23,431 bases of DNA from Coemansia sp. RSA 922. Taxonomy: Eukaryota > Kickxellomycota > Kickxellomycetes > Kickxellales > Kickxellaceae. The notes below the pieces were generated by a model. That model did no database searches, was not told where the DNA came from, and worked only from the letters and a program-made list of their open reading frames with translations. Shown here in pieces: positions 7,408 through 16,075 of this stretch. Both the position numbers and the translations under genes were made by a program. Within the stretch, counting starts at the first letter, position 1, and each line of letters opens with the position of its first letter. Where the stretch lies: contig JANBQS010000275.1 of the NCBI GenBank assembly GCA_027577415.1, positions 1 to 23,431 on the forward strand. The letters are read 5' to 3'.

Positions 7408-9826
7408 TTACAAATCCAAAGCCCGGACTCTAAGATGGTGCAAGTGGTCGACATGTTCTAGGCCAACATTGGTGCCGACAATTGCACAGATGCCTTTATT
7501 GACACCTTCAACAGACTGGGAGCTGACTCGAAGCATATCCAATGCAGGTAAACGGCAGACAAAGCCAATGAGCAAACCGCGATAGTGATTCAGCTCTGGT
7601 GCCATCAAACGCTTCGACTCTGGAATAAGGTCTATGCCGTAACGACTAGAGAAATAGCGCTGTCCGTAGGCATTCAAAACGCGAAGTGACATATTGAGAG
7701 GAGTCAACGTCTTAGCAGTGTTAGCGCGACAGTACTCGCCAATGAGATCAGGCACTGTAAATATTGGCCCACTGACTATAATGCAGATCTCCAATGTCTG
7801 AAGGTTAGAGAAAAGTTGCAGCAGATGCTCCACATCACGCTGGCCATACTCACCCTCCAACGTCAAGGAGACCAAGTTGCCAGCAAACGAGGGCTCCATA
7901 AATAAGAGTTCCAAGTCCTGGCGGATATTCATGGCGTGCCAGCTGCTGAAGCTTCGGACGGACAGTCGAAAGCACAGTCGGCAAGGCTTCAACAAAGTGT
8001 TTTGAGTCGAACTCGTTCAAGCCGGGTGGCATGATTATGCGGCGGCGGCGCAAGGAGCGGTATTGGGACAGATTCCAGTCCTTAGGACATTAGAAATGCT
8101 GACTGCTGAGTACTAACGAAGAGATGGGACTGTTAGCAAGCATCTGCAGATAACTCTGGCTCTGATAGTTACGTAATTCGAGGCTTGTTAGCACAGGAAA
8201 CACTACTCTATTGTAATCAGGCAACTCTTTGAACCGCCTAGAAAGCTGCTTCCGCACTTCATCTTCAAAAAAGCCCATTTCCTTGTCCGAGTCGTCCAAG
8301 TAATATAAAGGACCTGCGTAGGGATAGACACTCTTCCATACATTAATCAACTCGGCGCCCCCGGGTTCAAAGTCTTCAAAGTCCTCGAAATCCAGCACCA
8401 GCGACTTCAAGGAAGAGAATATCAGTGGAGGCTTTAAAAAGACCGAGCCCTTCCCAGTTGAATCCACGTCGTCCAGATATTCAAAGAGCTTCCACTCGTA
8501 GCCATCTACCACGGGAGTCAGCTTTAGCTCAACCAGGGTATCAGCCATTATAGTCGGAACCGGCATCAGGTACGATTCGTCTGGTCCATCGATCTCAATA
8601 TGCTCGATATAGATGGGTGGAGCTGTTACGCATGTTTCATAGTCGTCAGTGAGCTTAGGCCAGCAGTCTGCCTTAACGCGCAAGACTCGTAGCGACTCGG
8701 GTCTTTGCAGTCGCTCTTTAATCAATTGCTCGACGAGTACGCAGCCGTAGATTTCCTTGGAGTGGGGTCCATAAAACTCGATCTCGCGTAGCAAAGGCAA
8801 AATGTCCGACAGAAGCCTGTTGAGCGCCTTGAGAGCATTGGGGCTCTGCTCCGCCATGGTATCGGTCAGCGTTGTATTGCTAGAGTCGCACATGTCGATA
8901 CGTAGACGCTCAACAGCTGGCCATGTATGTCTGCCTAACTCGGCCAGCAGCAGTTGCCGCAATAACTGGCCCGCGGTCTGGCCCATGCCTTGCACTATTA
9001 TCTGCACCTCGCTCGCTTTGTCAACCAGACCAGCCGAAGTAAAAAGGCCAATATTAGTGCGTAGTCTAATGTTGACGCCGCTTCGAGAAAGTCCTATTGC
9101 ATTGAGCCACTCCTCGTCGTCGCCACTGTCCCAGCCGTCACCGCCGTCAACAGTGTTCCCTTTGACCAGCCCTCCGTTGTTGGTGCTTTCTACTTTGTCA
9201 ATGTTCATGTGGCCATCATTATCGAAGGTGTTGTAGCCACTGACTTCATCGTCACTGTCATCAATATCCCGGGGATCAAGTGGATGACCAATGACAACGT
9301 GAACGGTGCGATAGAACAGCGGCAGCGCAACCGCACGCCACTCGCGGTTGACGGCGGCTACTTTCTGAAGGCGGAGCAAGTGCGCTGTTAGTTCGGTTGG
9401 CGTGCAGGCTGGCCCTGGAACCGGCGACAGATAGTCAAAGACCAACTGTAGAATACTGTTGGGACTCGGAGCTGGTGATTTGCTCCGTGATAGAGCGAGC
9501 TCTTGCATAACACGTCTGCGCTCCATCATCGTCGGTCTCCGCTGTAGTTTCAGAAGCTCCCTTCTCTCCTCTTCTTGTCGCCATCTAGCTTCTACCATCT
9601 CGTGCTCTTGTTGTCGTCGCATCCTCTTTGCCTCACAATTCTGCAGGTGTTCCTGGTGCTTCTGTTGACGGGTCAGCAGCGCCTCCTTGTCGGCTATCAT
9701 TTCATCCCACAGCTGTTGCCACTGCTGTATCTCGTCTGGTGTCGTCAGACTCGCACGCTGGCTTACTAGGCTAGACTCCAAGACTAAAAGTCTGTTTTTC
9801 TCCTCCCTGTTGCGATGCCGAGCCAT
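7408..9826 (-). pseudogene. Coiled-coil plus F-box protein, interrupted by a stop and a frameshift
   Basis: From the ATG at 9826 a 578-codon frame runs to a TAA at 8090-8092. Residues 1-115 are rich in Q, E and R and probably coiled coil. An F-box-like motif occupies about 121-178 (NSILQLVFDYLS, then VAAVNREWRAVALPLFYRTVHVV), followed by an acidic stretch (DIDDSDDE, DSGDDEEW) and an LRR-like body. Immediately after the TAA the same frame continues with plausible protein (DWNLSQYRSLRRRRIIMPPG, then VRPKLQQL). Coding sense then passes to another frame at about 7930-7960 (NIRQDLELLFMEPSFAGN, then LEGEYGQRDVEHLLQLF) and ends near 7408. An intron could hide the stop (a 33-nt GT-AG candidate exists) but would not restore the later frame. 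Either this is a pseudogene or the first 578 residues form a truncated protein. It is not closely related to the 555-residue family. Confidence 0.65.
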
Positions 9827-10209
9827 GAGAGTAAATGGAGAGAGAGGAATGCAAATATACTAATTGAAGGAAAGAGCTGGGGAAAATAAAAAGAAAAGTT
9901 TCACTTTCCAATTCATGACTGCTCAAGACAATGCTCAAGTGGCTTAGTCAATCAAATTGATAGATACATGCTAGATCAATGAGTTACATAGACTGATCTG
10001 TACATGCTAGTGTGCGGATGCGCTTGATGACTCTGCCAACAGGTTGAACACCAACTGGTAGCATATCCAGGGAATATTGAGAGAGAGAGGTTCTGCCTCA
10101 TTTATACTATTTCTAATCATTAAAATATATTTCAAGTCGTTAGAAATAAAACCGAAAACATACGTACTGTGTTAACCAATAGGCTAACCAAACATAGCAT
10201 TTAACGACT
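9827..10209. other. Intergenic region with a short direct repeat
   Basis: No gene seen. It holds the promoter of the 9826 minus-strand gene and the 3' end of the small gene at 10210. The decamer TACATGCTAG occurs twice, at 9965-9974 and 10001-10010, each preceded by GAT-containing sequence. A short inverted pair GTCGTTA/TAACGAC flanks about 10136-10208 close to the stop of the downstream gene. No function can be assigned. Confidence 0.4.
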
Positions 10210-10749
10210 CTACTCTTGAACAATACTGCTCTCAGCGCTAGGAACAGCGTCGGCAGATGGAACATTGTGGTGCTCCTTGTAAGCAGCGATATGCTTAGCA
10301 AGGCGCATGACAAGTTGACCACCTTCACCAGGGTTGCTGCAGTAAAAGTCCATATCTTGACTCATTATCCAGTTTAGCATACCCGTATTGCCGTTATAAT
10401 CCTCATTCACTAGCAAATCAACATCAGTTCTATTCTTCTTGCCACCACGTTTCAGGCCTACCACAAACTCGTAACTCAGATATATTCTTGCAAATAGAAT
10501 ATCCGCCTCTGACTCATACTTTGTATAGTCATACTTGCGTTTAAACACAAATTCGTCGGCTTCAATACCAAGCACACTAGCAATAGTATCTTTGACATGT
10601 CCTACCGTATCTGTAAATGCATTGATAACTATGTCAACATAATCGTTGTCTCCACAATCCTCACATACAGGGCGGTAAGGAAATCCTACTTCAATGGTAA
10701 CTAACCCATCCCAAGGCTCTGAGAGCGTCGAAGGCACAGGGGACGACAT
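10210..10749 (-). CDS. Array protein A, 179 residues, possible ubiquitin-like domain
   Basis: I do not recognise a named family. The frame is open from 10863, but I chose the ATG at 10749 because the protein then starts MSS and aligns from end to end without gaps with the 12201-12740 protein (about half identical by hand count). VCEDC falls at residues 28-32 in both. A TATATAAA at 10873-10880 also fits a start near here. Residues 17-103 resemble a ubiquitin-like order: strand VTIEV, strand DIVINAF, helix DTVGHVKDTIASVLGI, strand EFVFKRK, strand YEFVVGLKRGG. The second half contains GMLNWIMSQ, DFYC and a helix GGQLVMRLAKHIAAYKE. The CxxC plus the distant Cys might bind metal or form disulfides; no signal peptide is seen. 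The beta-grasp reading is inference; the family is clear. Confidence 0.7.
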   Translation of the reverse strand: MSSPVPSTLSEPWDGLVTIEVGFPYRPVCEDCGDNDYVDIVINAFTDTVGHVKDTIASVLGIEADEFVFKRKYDYTKYESEADILFARIYLSYEFVVGLKRGGKKNRTDVDLLVNEDYNGNTGMLNWIMSQDMDFYCSNPGEGGQLVMRLAKHIAAYKEHHNVPSADAVPSAESSIVQE

Positions 10750-10872
10750 GTATGCTGACATAGCTTTCAAATAGTGGATGCTAATAAACAAGTGCTTAAA
10801 AACTGCAAGTGGAGAAAAGAGAGAGAGAGATGGAGGCAAAATTCCTAGAGTGGCCAAAAACATCCTTACTCG

Positions 10873-10880
10873 TTTATATA
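10873..10880 (-). promoter_or_regulatory. TATA box of array gene A
   Basis: TATATAAA on the minus strand, about 125 bp before the ATG at 10749. The spacing matches the TATA boxes of the genes at 17-286 and 12970-13504, which are also about 120 bp from their starts. Confidence 0.5.
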
Positions 10881-10900
10881 AGAAGCAATGACAAAATATT

Positions 10901-10945
10901 GCTGCGGCCGCCCTTTGTAAACAACTGTCAAAGGGGGTGTGCTTT
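10901..10945 (-). promoter_or_regulatory. Conserved array promoter element, copy A
   Basis: On the plus strand this reads GCTGCGGCCGCCCTTTGT, a spacer, then CAAAGGGGGTGTGCTTT. CCCTTTG and CAAAGGG form a perfect 7-bp inverted repeat. Equivalent copies lie at 11850-11894 and 12871-12910, 130-150 bp before their genes. Conservation well outside coding sequence suggests a transcription factor site, though recent duplication could also explain it. Confidence 0.6.
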
Positions 10946-11066
10946 GAAACAAAGAAACTAAGAAGAAGAAAAAAAAAACAGAAAACGTTTGTTACACATA
11001 CTATGTCGTATGCATACGTAAAATGTATTTATTAGGTAGCCATAAAACAAATTATAAAAGCCTTTG

Positions 11067-11717
11067 CTATTGCCAACTGGCCGACATAGCCTCTACCCAG
11101 AGTGGGGTCTTTCTGCGTGCCTTTAACCGAGAGAACAAACTGCTATTTAAAGGAAGAGCGGGCTGCAAGTCGGAAGGCTGGCTACTAAAATCAATACCTT
11201 CCTCAGTGGGAACCTCAGTTGTTGACGAAACACTGTCCTGAGCCCTATAAGCTGCAATATGCTTCGCTAGCCTCTCAGCAAGCTGGCCACTAGTATTGGT
11301 TTCCCTGCAGTAAAAGTCAGTCTTCTGACTCAATATCCACTTTAGCTTCCCGCTCTTGCTCTCATAAGCCTTGTTTTCATACAAATAAACATTATACACC
11401 TCCACCTCATATTCTTCATGCCAACGTGCTGAATGGCCACCATGCATATAAGCTGCCGAAAAGGACATATCCAACACGGACTCTATGTCAGGATTGGTAT
11501 ATTCATAGTCAAGCAAAAATTCATCAGCCTCGATGCAAAGCTTACTGGCAATTGCATTTTTGACATCCCTAATAGTATCCGTATACGCATGAACTACAAT
11601 GTCTTCATAGTCATAATCAGCACAGTCCTCGCATACTCTGCGTCCAGATAGCTCTACTCGAATAAAAGCTAATTCAGCACAAATAGCTGAAGGTGTTGCA
11701 AGTGCTGAAGAAGACAT
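11067..11717 (-). CDS. Array protein B, 216 residues, with a 37-residue C-terminal extension
   Basis: Paralogue of the proteins at 10210-10749 and 12201-12740. It starts MSSSALATPS at 11717 and carries RVCEDC in the same position. It then has DIVVHAYTDTIRDVKNAIAS (the proposed ubiquitin-like strand and helix), GKLKWILSQKTDFYC and SGQLAERLAKHIAAYRA. The first 179 residues align ungapped with both paralogues, whose stop codons follow. Here no stop occurs at that point and translation continues for exactly 37 more residues, basic and Ser/Leu rich (SSLFSRLKARRKTPLWVEA). This looks like stop loss or a changed 3' junction. An earlier Cys (SKLCIEADE) replaces the Gly of the other two. A (GAA)n run lies in its leader around 11774-11792. 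Function unknown. Confidence 0.7.
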   Translation of the reverse strand: MSSSALATPSAICAELAFIRVELSGRRVCEDCADYDYEDIVVHAYTDTIRDVKNAIASKLCIEADEFLLDYEYTNPDIESVLDMSFSAAYMHGGHSARWHEEYEVEVYNVYLYENKAYESKSGKLKWILSQKTDFYCRETNTSGQLAERLAKHIAAYRAQDSVSSTTEVPTEEGIDFSSQPSDLQPALPLNSSLFSRLKARRKTPLWVEAMSASWQ

Positions 11718-11849
11718 GAGTGCCAGAATAGTTCAAAAGTATATGCTAATAAACAAATGCCAAAAATGGTTTGAAGAAGAAGAAGAAGAAAAAATCTACT
11801 AACATCAAAACCTCCTTATTTCTCTCTAGCTGGCAAAAACAAAAAAAAT

Positions 11850-11894
11850 GCTGCGGCCGCCCTTTGTGAGCAACTTTCAAAGGAGGTGTGCTTT
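11850..11894 (-). promoter_or_regulatory. Conserved array promoter element, copy B
   Basis: Plus-strand reading GCTGCGGCCGCCCTTTGT, then CAACTTTCAAAGGAGGTGTGC. It has the same order and spacing as copy A, with a 6-bp CCTTTG/CAAAGG inverted repeat. It lies about 133 bp before the ATG of array gene B. Confidence 0.6.
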
Positions 11895-12200
11895 TCTTAG
11901 TTCAAAGAGTTTCTTTAAAGACCAAAGACTTCGATTTCTCCTGTCCTACTTGCATTGGCTCAACAGCCTAAGCAAGAAATTATGAGCTTTGGTGACATGT
12001 AGTATGGTGTAAGAATATATTTCAAAAAGGGGTAGGCTAAAGAAATAGACACAAAAAGGGTAGCTAATCATGAGGGGCGGCAAGCCAATACTGTCATTTC
12101 ACTTTACGGGTATTCCTCTAGTGCTGAAGCAGAAATATTTATTCCGATTGTCCAGCATCTAATAGTAATGCTGTCTTAAACAGATTAATGCCTCCTACTA
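11895..12200. other. Intergenic region carrying a duplicated 3' fragment
   Basis: The stretch 11895-11985 resembles 12911-13000: both contain GTTCAAAGA, CTTTAAAG, a TTTCTCC tract, GCATTG and a version of CAACAGSCTAAGCAA. The second copy includes the 3' end of the array gene at 12970-13504, so the first copy appears to be a relic of such a 3' end left by tandem duplication. Nothing else recognisable lies between here and the end of array gene C. Confidence 0.45.
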
Positions 12201-12740
12201 CTAGTCTAGAGCAATATTAGCCTCGGCACTAGGAATGGAAGATGTAGATAAAGTATTCTGGTACTCTTTATATGCTGCAATTTGACGAGCTAGTCGCTTG
12301 GCAAGCTGACCACCACTGGTACCTCCGCAACAGTAAAACTCCCTATTTGGATGCAATATCCAATTTAGTAATCCAGTCTTAACAGTGGAATCCTTGTTCT
12401 CACACAAATTAATGACAAATGGTTGCTCTTTATTACCTTTTAGCAAGCTTGCTAGGTAATAGTTAGGCATATAAATATCGGCAAATGACTCGTTCAGCTC
12501 GCACTTATACTTTGTGGTGTCATATTTGTATTCAAACGCAAATTCGTTGGTCTCAATGCCGAGTTTAGCAGCAATAGCATCCTTGACATGTCCAACAGTG
12601 TCCTTAGGTACATTGACAACAATGTCTTTGTAGTCGTTTTCAGTACAGTCCTCGCATACCGTGCGTTCGGGGAACCGTACTCGAATGGTAGCTGCAACAT
12701 TACAGGGTGCTGAAGATGTTTCAAGAGTTAAAGAAGACAT
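12201..12740 (-). CDS. Array protein C, 179 residues, possible ubiquitin-like domain
   Basis: Intact member of the array family, same length as protein A and aligning with it end to end. It starts MSSLTLETSS at 12740 with VCEDC at residues 28-32. The proposed ubiquitin-like part contains DIVVNVPKDTVGHVKDAIAA, LGIETNEFAFEYKYD and FADIYM. The C-terminal part has GLLNWILHPNREFYC and a helix GGQLAKRLARQIAAYKE. The tail ends PSAEANIALD, close to PSAESSIVQE of protein A. It has extra cysteines (KYKCE, FYCC) not shared with A. No signal peptide or membrane segment is seen. Its start is the best supported of the array because no upstream in-frame ATG competes. Molecular role unknown. Confidence 0.7.
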   Translation of the reverse strand: MSSLTLETSSAPCNVAATIRVRFPERTVCEDCTENDYKDIVVNVPKDTVGHVKDAIAAKLGIETNEFAFEYKYDTTKYKCELNESFADIYMPNYYLASLLKGNKEQPFVINLCENKDSTVKTGLLNWILHPNREFYCCGGTSGGQLAKRLARQIAAYKEYQNTLSTSSIPSAEANIALD

Positions 12741-12870
12741 GCGTGTTGATGTAGTTTCAATAGTGGGTACTTATAAACAAATGCTATAAAAGTGGAGAAT
12801 AAAGAAGGAAAGAAAAATTCTTGGAGCAACCAAACCTCCTACTCTTTGCCTTGCTGGCAATGGAATGGTA

Positions 12871-12910
12871 GCTGCGGCTGCCCTTTGTGAACAAACCCCA
12901 AAGCGGCTTT
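12871..12910 (-). promoter_or_regulatory. Conserved array promoter element, copy C
   Basis: Plus-strand reading GCTGCGGCTGCCCTTTGT, then GAACAAACCCCAAAGCGGCTTT. It is the most diverged copy, keeping a 5-bp CTTTG/CAAAG inverted repeat. It lies about 131 bp before the ATG of array gene C, as in the other two genes. Confidence 0.5.
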
Positions 12911-12969
12911 GTAGTTCATTGTTCAAAGAAGAGCTTTAAAGTTGTGAGGCTTTAATTTCTCCAAATTAA

Positions 12970-13504
12970 TTAGCATTGAAACAACAGGCTAAGCAATGCA
13001 GTAAATGCTAGATCACGGAGTAGGGTCTGCGCGGCTTTTCCTGGATCAGGTCTAAAGAAAACCCATTTGTTCTTCTCAACGCCATAGGTGCTATTGACAA
13101 GAGCTAAACATTGGCCATTCTGTCGTGGTGTCTGCTTGCTTACTGTGCTCTGGAGCCGTATTACCAGTAACATTGGTAGCTGCTGCATTTAGCTCTTCAT
13201 TTGGCAAGCTTTTAATGACCTCTGTATGCGAATCATTGCAACTAGCAGCAATCGCAATGATGTACAGACATGTCTCGTCGATATTAGAAAATAGTTCGTT
13301 CAATTCAATTATTTGGTCTTGTAGTACCATGTAGCGACCATTAATGGCCGACCTTTGAGTGGAATCAATATATTTTCCCTCTGCCTCAATAACGTCAGTA
13401 ATGGTAAGGTTCAATGGGTTTCTGAATTTGAACTTGCAAACAAACTCATTACCATCGTAAATCATGTAATATAATAGCTCGGGATCACGGAAGTCCTCAA
13501 GCAT
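12970..13504 (-). pseudogene. Divergent array member D, coding sense split between two frames
   Basis: From the ATG at 13504 a frame of 137 codons reads MLEDFRDPELLYYMIYDG, then EFVCKFKFRN, ITDVIEAEGKYID, GRYMVLQDQIIEL and TCLYIIAIAAS, a strand-strand-helix-strand-strand order like a ubiquitin-like domain. It stops at 13091-13093. Around 13110-13130 coding sense appears to pass to another frame, which reads LVNSTYGVEKNKWVFFRPDP, then GKAAQTLLRDLAF, and ends at 12970. That second piece resembles the end of proteins A-C (DFYC-x-NPGEGGQLVMRLAKHIA). A 40-nt GTAAGC...TTTAG intron could join the frames, but it would be very short and lacks a clear branch site. The alternative is a one-base frameshift. 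A TATA box at 13621-13628 supports the start. Whether it makes a full product is uncertain. Confidence 0.5.
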
Positions 13505-14257
13505 CTCTCAGCGTTAGATATTATGTCAATAGCAAGCGTAAGTATGAGAGGAAATAAATAAGAAAGTGAATGGCCAAGAAAAGAAAAAAATGACCGAGTC
13601 TAGAGCACCCCTGTGTGCACTTTTTATACTCAATCCACTCTACTTTCTTGCCTGTTCCATTCCTTCCCCAAAAAAGCAAAGATTGGGGCTTCCAGTGCTG
13701 TCCCAAGGAAATGATGTAATGTCTACGCAAACTGTTCTAATTAGAAGGTTCTAGCATGCTTTCAGTCGCTACTCCAAAGTACTTTGTGCTTCTTTAGCGC
13801 TCCATGTCCAAATACCCCCCAAAAAGAAATAACAGGGTGATTTGTCAGCACTCGCAGCTAGTCTTAAAAGTGCAAGAGCAAACTGGACAAAACGCTAAAA
13901 TCTGTGGTCATTCAATTTAAGACGCTGTTCAAAAGAAACCTTTTGGCGACAAGAATCAACACTCGCGTCGTGTTGCAGAGAGAAATATAAACTTACACTC
14001 TAGCTAGCATCTACAAAAGCATATAGTGTGCAAACGCTTATCCAACCAGATGCGACACCTCCTGCTTTTTCTCTCGGACTAGCATACACTGACACCTACT
14101 TTCGATCAGCCTCCAACCGGTGTCATGTCAGTATACGTGCTGATGAAAAAATATTCTGGTTCTGGCTTCTCTGCGGCCTGAAGTATGAATTTATGATTGT
14201 TGCTCTGCTTTTACGTACAACTACAAACTGTCTCGCTTAACCATACACAGCGCTGCT
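13505..14257. other. Intergenic region; TATA box and inverted repeat only
   Basis: A minus-strand TATAAAAA at 13621-13628 is about 120 bp before the ATG at 13504 and probably drives it. A plus-strand TATAAA lies at 13986-13991, but nothing convincing follows; the 70-codon frame at 14028 begins at GTG and resembles nothing here. TGACACC (14090-14096) and GGTGTCA (14119-14125) make a 7-bp inverted repeat with imperfect flanking symmetry. Otherwise I see nothing. Confidence 0.4.
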
Positions 14258-15931
14258 TTACACACGAACAGCATTTTTCATTCTATTGAGCTGCAGTGCA
14301 TACTTGGCATAAGGGCCACGCTTTAGCGCTCTAGAAATTTTGCCATCATAGTCTTGAAATGATTTTCGTGCGATTACTACCCGATAAAGCTTTGGACACG
14401 CAAGAGCCAAAAGCAAGACATAACTTACTAGTTGGTCATCAAAGTGGCTACTCTGCTTCAGCGTGTGCCAGACTAGTAAATTTCTTCCAATATTACTATA
14501 GGTGGAAGCAATGTAGTCAGGCAGTTCGTCAGCGGTGACGCTTTCAAGCTCGGGTCCTAGACCACTAATTCCACCTCTAAAGTTGGCAAGAGCCGGAAGT
14601 GCCTTTAGTGTGCTTAGCATCTCAAAAATCGAAAGACTGCCTTGATGTACTTCAAACACTGTAATATTATTAAACACTTGGCCCGCTTTAATAGCTGATA
14701 TGCGGACCTTGTCTACTATTAGGTATGGCACTTTTATTCTTTTGGTGACAGCCATCAAACAATCCAGAAACTTGTTTGTTTCCATTTCAGAAGTATCAGA
14801 GTTATCCCTATTAGTCCAGAACCCATAGACACAAACACTCTGTAAACTCAGTTGTCTGTTCTCAAACACCCGCTTCTTGTTAAGCATGACAATAGCATTG
14901 TAGTGTAAAAATAAACCCAGGGACTTTAAGGTTGCAGTGTTGCCTCGGAATAACACATCATCATCAAATGGATATGGCGTATCCAGTTTCAAAGATCTTA
15001 ACACAGGGAATGGTGTAGTAGTTGAGGACATTACTCTTACATTAGAGCTGTTGCTAGAGCGAGTGGATAATTGCAAATATTGCATACTCGGGTATACTAC
15101 AGCCTCGCCGTTTTGATCAAATACCAGTGTGTTGGCATCATCCAATGCGATTTCTAGATACTGAAGGGTACTAGCAGACTTGTGTGCCAGGCTGGTATGC
15201 ATATCTGGTAACACCATATAGGTCATGGTTAGGCTAGAAAGTGGTGGAATAAAGTTAACAACCGCTAGGGGGTTTACATCAGCCTCACGTAACAATAGAT
15301 GTGTGCACTTTGTGTTGGCATAAAGCACATCTGCAAGTGCTCCTAATACTTCTTCACCTAAGTTGCTGCCCAGGTCGTTGTTTGTTGCTTGCCAATCATC
15401 TCCATAACAACTTAGCTCTATCGTCATTGACGATGGTGCCATTGACTTGAGTAGCTTAGCAAATTCAAGTGCATTGGCAATGGCCATGTCTTTATCATCA
15501 GCATGGTAGTCCATGTACTCTACTATCGTGAGGGTAAGCCTGTTGGCTAAGGGAAAACATTTTGTGTTACCAATATAGTTATCTAGCAGTCTATGAGCCT
15601 TTCCGCTAACAATATCTGACAGGAGCACATTTATACTAATTTTCTTAACCAAATTTACAGCATTGTGAGGCAGAGCATTGTTCCCAACCCACTCTGGAGA
15701 GTAGAGACGTACTATGCTTCTTGAGACATCGATGTTGAGATCGAGCTTTCTCCACAGGAATTCAAGGGCTACCTGTCGCCAAGTTGAGCTCACAGTCAGC
15801 AACTCCTTCACGTTTTCCAACTCTAAACTATACCCATGCAAGGGCGACTTCTCTTCTAGGGTAACCCATTTTAAAATTGAGTGTAGAACATCGATGGGAA
15901 GAGCCTGGGCTGGTGACAGATGGTTAGACAT
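14258..15931 (-). CDS. F-box/LRR-like protein, intact paralogue on the minus strand
   Basis: Predicted 557-residue protein, the fourth member of the family found at 1014, 3059 and 5681 but in opposite orientation. The start MSNHLSPAQALPIDVL aligns with the others. The F-box-like motif spans about residues 5-66 (ALPIDVLHSILKWV, LLTVSSTWRQVALEFLWRKLDL). The body contains TPFPVLRSLKL, DDDVLFRGNTATLKSL, ISGLGPELESVTADELPDYI, ASTYSNIGRNLLVW, SYVLLLALACPKL and a KYALQLNRMKNA tail. A minus-strand TATAAA at 16076-16081 is about 145 bp before the ATG. No lesion is visible. Probable SCF ubiquitin ligase adaptor by family logic; substrate unknown. Confidence 0.8.
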   Translation of the reverse strand: MSNHLSPAQALPIDVLHSILKWVTLEEKSPLHGYSLELENVKELLTVSSTWRQVALEFLWRKLDLNIDVSRSIVRLYSPEWVGNNALPHNAVNLVKKISINVLLSDIVSGKAHRLLDNYIGNTKCFPLANRLTLTIVEYMDYHADDKDMAIANALEFAKLLKSMAPSSMTIELSCYGDDWQATNNDLGSNLGEEVLGALADVLYANTKCTHLLLREADVNPLAVVNFIPPLSSLTMTYMVLPDMHTSLAHKSASTLQYLEIALDDANTLVFDQNGEAVVYPSMQYLQLSTRSSNSSNVRVMSSTTTPFPVLRSLKLDTPYPFDDDVLFRGNTATLKSLGLFLHYNAIVMLNKKRVFENRQLSLQSVCVYGFWTNRDNSDTSEMETNKFLDCLMAVTKRIKVPYLIVDKVRISAIKAGQVFNNITVFEVHQGSLSIFEMLSTLKALPALANFRGGISGLGPELESVTADELPDYIASTYSNIGRNLLVWHTLKQSSHFDDQLVSYVLLLALACPKLYRVVIARKSFQDYDGKISRALKRGPYAKYALQLNRMKNAVRV

Positions 15932-16075
15932 AGTGGCTAATAATGGCTGGTTAAAAAGTGCAAAGTTGGATAGCTTGGTGAAAAATAAATATTTAAAAAT
16001 AGTGAAGAGAAAGAAAGAGCAAGAAAAGACCCAAAATTCCCTTCACACAAGGCTGTCCAATTCTTTAGTTGCTTG

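Noticed and set aside
8802..9236. 144-codon plus-strand frame
   Set aside because: Ser/Leu-rich antisense of the coiled-coil F-box gene; no start context or domain.
10905..11860. GCGGCCGC sites as a cloning artefact
   Set aside because: Both NotI sites sit inside the conserved promoter element, and the third copy has the natural variant GCGGCTGC, so they are genomic.
14028..14240. 70-codon plus-strand frame
   Set aside because: Begins at GTG, has no paralogue or recognisable domain, and the nearest ATG is followed by an early stop.
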